Source: Streptosporangium brasiliense (GTDB lineage Bacteria; Actinomycetota; Actinomycetes; Streptosporangiales; Streptosporangiaceae). From it: a DNA stretch of 64,000 bases. Below the pieces are notes generated by a model. It saw nothing but the letters and a program-made list of their open reading frames with translations, ran no database searches and had not been told where the DNA came from. Made by a program: the position numbers and the translations under genes. This document shows positions 61,964-64,000 of the stretch, in pieces. The number at the start of each line of letters is the position of its first letter. The first letter of the stretch is position 1. Location: the NCBI RefSeq assembly GCF_030811595.1, contig NZ_JAUSRB010000001.1, forward strand, positions 434,001-498,000, written 5' to 3'.

Positions 61964-62413
61964 TCACGGTGGCGGGGTCGTCGCGGTGGGGGTGGGCGCG
62001 GGACGCGCGGGCATCCCGGGGAAGGCCTCGATGTCCGGGCGCAGGCCGTAGGAGCGGACGGCGCACTCCTGCATGGCCAGCGCGGCCATCTTCCGCAGGG
62101 CCGGGTCGTCGGAGGCGGCCAGCTCCAGATAGGCGCCCGTCACCCCCCGCTCGACCGTCACGGCCAGCTCCACGGCCTGGGCCGCGCCGGACGGGGTGAG
62201 CGGCAGCCGGTAGCTCGGGGCCGGCTCGGCGGGGGCGCCGCCGCGGGCGACGATCAGGGCGCGGAGCCGGTCACGGCGGGCGCGGTGGGCGTCGAAGGCG
62301 TCGGTCGCGACGGTGCGCAGAGCGCCCGTGGACCTGGCGGCGATGACCCCGTAGGCGTAGACGGCCGCGTGCTCGGCCGCCAGGGCCGTGTCGAGCCCCC
62401 GTCCGGCCCTCAC
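61964..62413 (-). CDS. Ferritin-like DUF4439 protein
   Basis: A 149-residue helical protein with ferritin-like repeats: LAAEHAAVYAYGVIAAR, FDAHRARRDRLRAL, AVTVERGVTGAYLELA and MQECAVRSYGL, giving the Glu/His pattern of DUF4439. GTG 62413 overlaps the stop of the lipoprotein gene (GTGA). Ends in a Pro/Thr tail. May bind iron; the pair is a frequent neighbour of rimP in actinomycetes (from memory). Confidence 0.8.
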   Translation of the reverse strand: MRAGRGLDTALAAEHAAVYAYGVIAARSTGALRTVATDAFDAHRARRDRLRALIVARGGAPAEPAPSYRLPLTPSGAAQAVELAVTVERGVTGAYLELAASDDPALRKMAALAMQECAVRSYGLRPDIEAFPGMPARPAPTPTATTPPP

Positions 62414-62901
62414 AGCGGCCTCGACAGGGCCAGGGCGTGGGCGGCCTCGCAGGCGCCGATGGAGGCGATCAGCTGGGCCAGGGAGGGGGAGGCCCCGTCG
62501 AGCTGGCGGGGGCGGAGCGCGGCGGCCTTCCGCTCCAGTGCCTGCAGGCTCCGCAGGGACGCCTTCCGGGCCGGCGCGGGGGTGCCGGAGGGCGCGGGGG
62601 ACGGGGCGCCCCCGGCCGGCGCCGGGGTGGCCGCGGCCTCGGGCGGCAGCCGCCTGTGGAGCTCGGCGAGGTGGGCCTCGTGCCGCTCCCTGAAGGGGGC
62701 GAGCTTGGCGGAGGCGGCCGACGCGTAGTGCGCGATGGTCTGCTCCTTGCCCGCGATCAGCTGCTTGAGCAGCACGGTCTCCGGGTCGGGAGGCTCGGCC
62801 CGCGGGGGCTCCGGCTCCTCGGCGGCGCACCCCGTGACCGCCGCGGCGGCCACCCCGAGAGCGCCGCCCCGCAACAGGGCGCGCCGGGACAGGGAACGCA
62901 C
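62410..62901 (-). CDS. Tat-type lipoprotein, ferritin-like partner
   Basis: A 163-residue protein. The N-terminus SRRALLRGGALGVAAAAVTG ends in a lipobox cysteine (VTGC), so it is a twin-arginine lipoprotein. The body is helical with EQTIAHYASAASAKLAPFRE and RHEAHLAELHRRL, then a Pro/Ala-rich loop and a final helix. GTG 62901 follows GGAGGT. Coupled to the DUF4439 gene; together they may form one split ferritin-like unit at the membrane. Confidence 0.75.
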   Translation of the reverse strand: MRSLSRRALLRGGALGVAAAAVTGCAAEEPEPPRAEPPDPETVLLKQLIAGKEQTIAHYASAASAKLAPFRERHEAHLAELHRRLPPEAAATPAPAGGAPSPAPSGTPAPARKASLRSLQALERKAAALRPRQLDGASPSLAQLIASIGACEAAHALALSRPL

Positions 62902-63090
62902 GGACGACCTCCGGTTATGGGTGGGCTGCTGACGCTCTAGCATCGTACGGGCTTGGAATCACATTCACCGCGCTTCTCGGACGGGCTCGCCGTACCGAGT
63001 GGCGCTCTTTCCACGTCCCGGTGTGGATAGGCTGGTGAACCACATGGGCGAGGTCCGCCCGGCTTGAGATCGTGACAATAGGAGGTCGGC

Positions 63091-63591
63091 ATGGGCAGCG
63101 CCACATCCCGCGACCGCCTGATAAAGCTTCTGGAACCTGTCGTCGGAGCCGAAGGGCTCGACTTGGAGGACGTCACGGTCACACCGGCGGGCAAGCGGCG
63201 GTTGCTGCGCGTCGTCGTCGACCGTGACGGCGGCGTGAGCCTGGACGACGTCGCCGAGGTCAGCCTCGCCGTCTCCGCCACGCTGGACGCCGACGACGCC
63301 ATGGGGAACACCCCCTACGTGCTGGAGGTCTCCTCTCCGGGGGTCGACCGCCCCCTCACCGAGCCGCGCCACTGGCGCCGGGCGGTGAAACGGCTGGTCA
63401 AGGCCGACCTGAGGGACGGCACCTCCGTGGAGGGCCGGATCGTCGCCACCGACGAGACCGGCGTGGAGCTGGACGTTGCGGGCGCACCGCGCCGCATCGA
63501 TTATCAGGACCTGACCCGAGGACGGGTGCAGGTGGAATTCCGCCGGCTAGACGACGCCGAAGACGACGGCGAAGACGGCGACGAAGGCTAA
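63091..63591 (+). CDS. rimP: Ribosome maturation factor RimP
   Basis: A 166-residue RimP, needed for 30S subunit maturation. N-terminal domain with LEPVVGAEGLDLEDVTVTPA, then YVLEVSSPGVDRPLTEPRHW, and a C-terminal SH3-like domain. Ends in an acidic tail. ATG 63091 follows AGGAGG. It opens the rimP-nusA operon. Confidence 0.96.
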   Translation: MGSATSRDRLIKLLEPVVGAEGLDLEDVTVTPAGKRRLLRVVVDRDGGVSLDDVAEVSLAVSATLDADDAMGNTPYVLEVSSPGVDRPLTEPRHWRRAVKRLVKADLRDGTSVEGRIVATDETGVELDVAGAPRRIDYQDLTRGRVQVEFRRLDDAEDDGEDGDEG

Positions 63592-63602
63592 GGGGGAGCC
63601 TC

Positions 63603-64000
63603 GTGGACATCGACATGAGCGTCCTGCGCAGCCTGGAGCGGGAGAAGGACATCTCCTTCGACCTGGTCGTCAAGGCGATCGAGGACGCGCTACTGATCGC
63701 ATACTTCCGGAGCGAGGGCGCGGCCGCCAAGGCGCGGGCCCAGCTCGACCGGCAGTCCGGGCACGTGACCATTTTCGCCGCCGAGATCGACGACGAGAGC
63801 GGGGAGGTGCTCAGGGAGTTCGACGACACCCCGGGCAACTTCAGCCGCATCGCCGCGACCACCGCCAAGCAGGTCATCCTGCAGCAGCTCAGGGACGCCG
63901 AGGACGAGATCAACTTCGGTGAGTTCGCCAGCCGTGAGGGCGAGCTCGTGGCCGGCGTCATCCAGCAGGGCAAGGACCCGAGGGTCGTCCTGGTGGACCT
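63603..64000 (+). CDS. nusA: Transcription termination/antitermination factor NusA (partial, N-terminus)
   Basis: 132 residues are visible before the window ends. The N-terminal RNA polymerase-binding domain is clear: MSVLRSLEREKDISFDLVVK, EDALLIAYFR, TAKQVILQQLRDAEDEINFG. GTG 63603 follows AAGGGGGAG, 11 bp after rimP. NusA binds RNA polymerase and modulates pausing and termination. Confidence 0.96.
   Translation, partial: MDIDMSVLRSLEREKDISFDLVVKAIEDALLIAYFRSEGAAAKARAQLDRQSGHVTIFAAEIDDESGEVLREFDDTPGNFSRIAATTAKQVILQQLRDAEDEINFGEFASREGELVAGVIQQGKDPRVVLVD

Overview
The window is GC-rich chromosomal DNA from a filamentous-type actinomycete. Coding bias, GTG starts, GTGA/ATGA overlaps, a SARP-family regulator, many Tat/Sec-exported proteins and the proS-rimP-nusA core all fit. 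The protein styles suggest Streptosporangiaceae or a close relative; that placement is inference. No tRNA, rRNA, CRISPR array, intact insertion sequence or phage gene was seen.

The dominant theme is a dispersed gene set for breakdown of the steroid C/D rings (the HIP-CoA pathway known from mycobacteria and rhodococci). At 0.3-2.3 kb lie a KstR2-type repressor and a FadA6-type thiolase. At 7.1-12.6 kb lie ipdC-ipdB-ipdA-echA20 and two divergent short-chain dehydrogenases. At 39.9-44.2 kb lie ipdF, a FadE30-type dehydrogenase, a flavin reductase, an Ltp2-like aldolase and its DUF35 partner. At 50.3-55.8 kb lie a FadD3-type ligase, a degenerate PaaK-like protein, a luciferase-like monooxygenase and a further acyl-CoA dehydrogenase. 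Copies of one palindrome (best form ACCAAGCGCTTGCT) sit in the promoters of these blocks and match the published KstR2 box pattern AnCAAGnnCTTGnT, so they read as one regulon. The luciferase-like enzyme, the PaaK-like protein and the flavin reductase are not part of the mycobacterial KstR2 set and are the most interesting metabolic additions.

Between these blocks are other units: a GH3 N-acetylhexosaminidase with two palindromes in its promoter, a ClpX paralogue, a TetR protein with an extra C-terminal domain, and an ATP-grasp protein. A tightly coupled three-gene cassette (13.5-15.4 kb) encodes a Cys-rich protein, a Tat-exported protein and a MauE-like membrane protein. From 16 to 30 kb come secreted proteins (Ig-like surface protein, penicillin-binding-type hydrolase, M6 metalloprotease, a small exported protein), several regulator/target divergons with clear operators, and a ferredoxin/ferredoxin reductase pair. 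An Opp/Dpp-type peptide transporter occupies 30.9-36.8 kb. A DUF2252 protein, a Gly-rich secreted protein and a SARP-like regulator follow.

From 44.4 kb come a GntR regulator, GNAT, CutC, an aldolase-like protein and FprA. The end of the window is core genome: a membrane protein, proS, a methyltransferase / haem-oxygenase-like / glycosyltransferase operon facing a CDGSH protein, a DUF4236 protein, a ferritin-like pair, rimP and the start of nusA.
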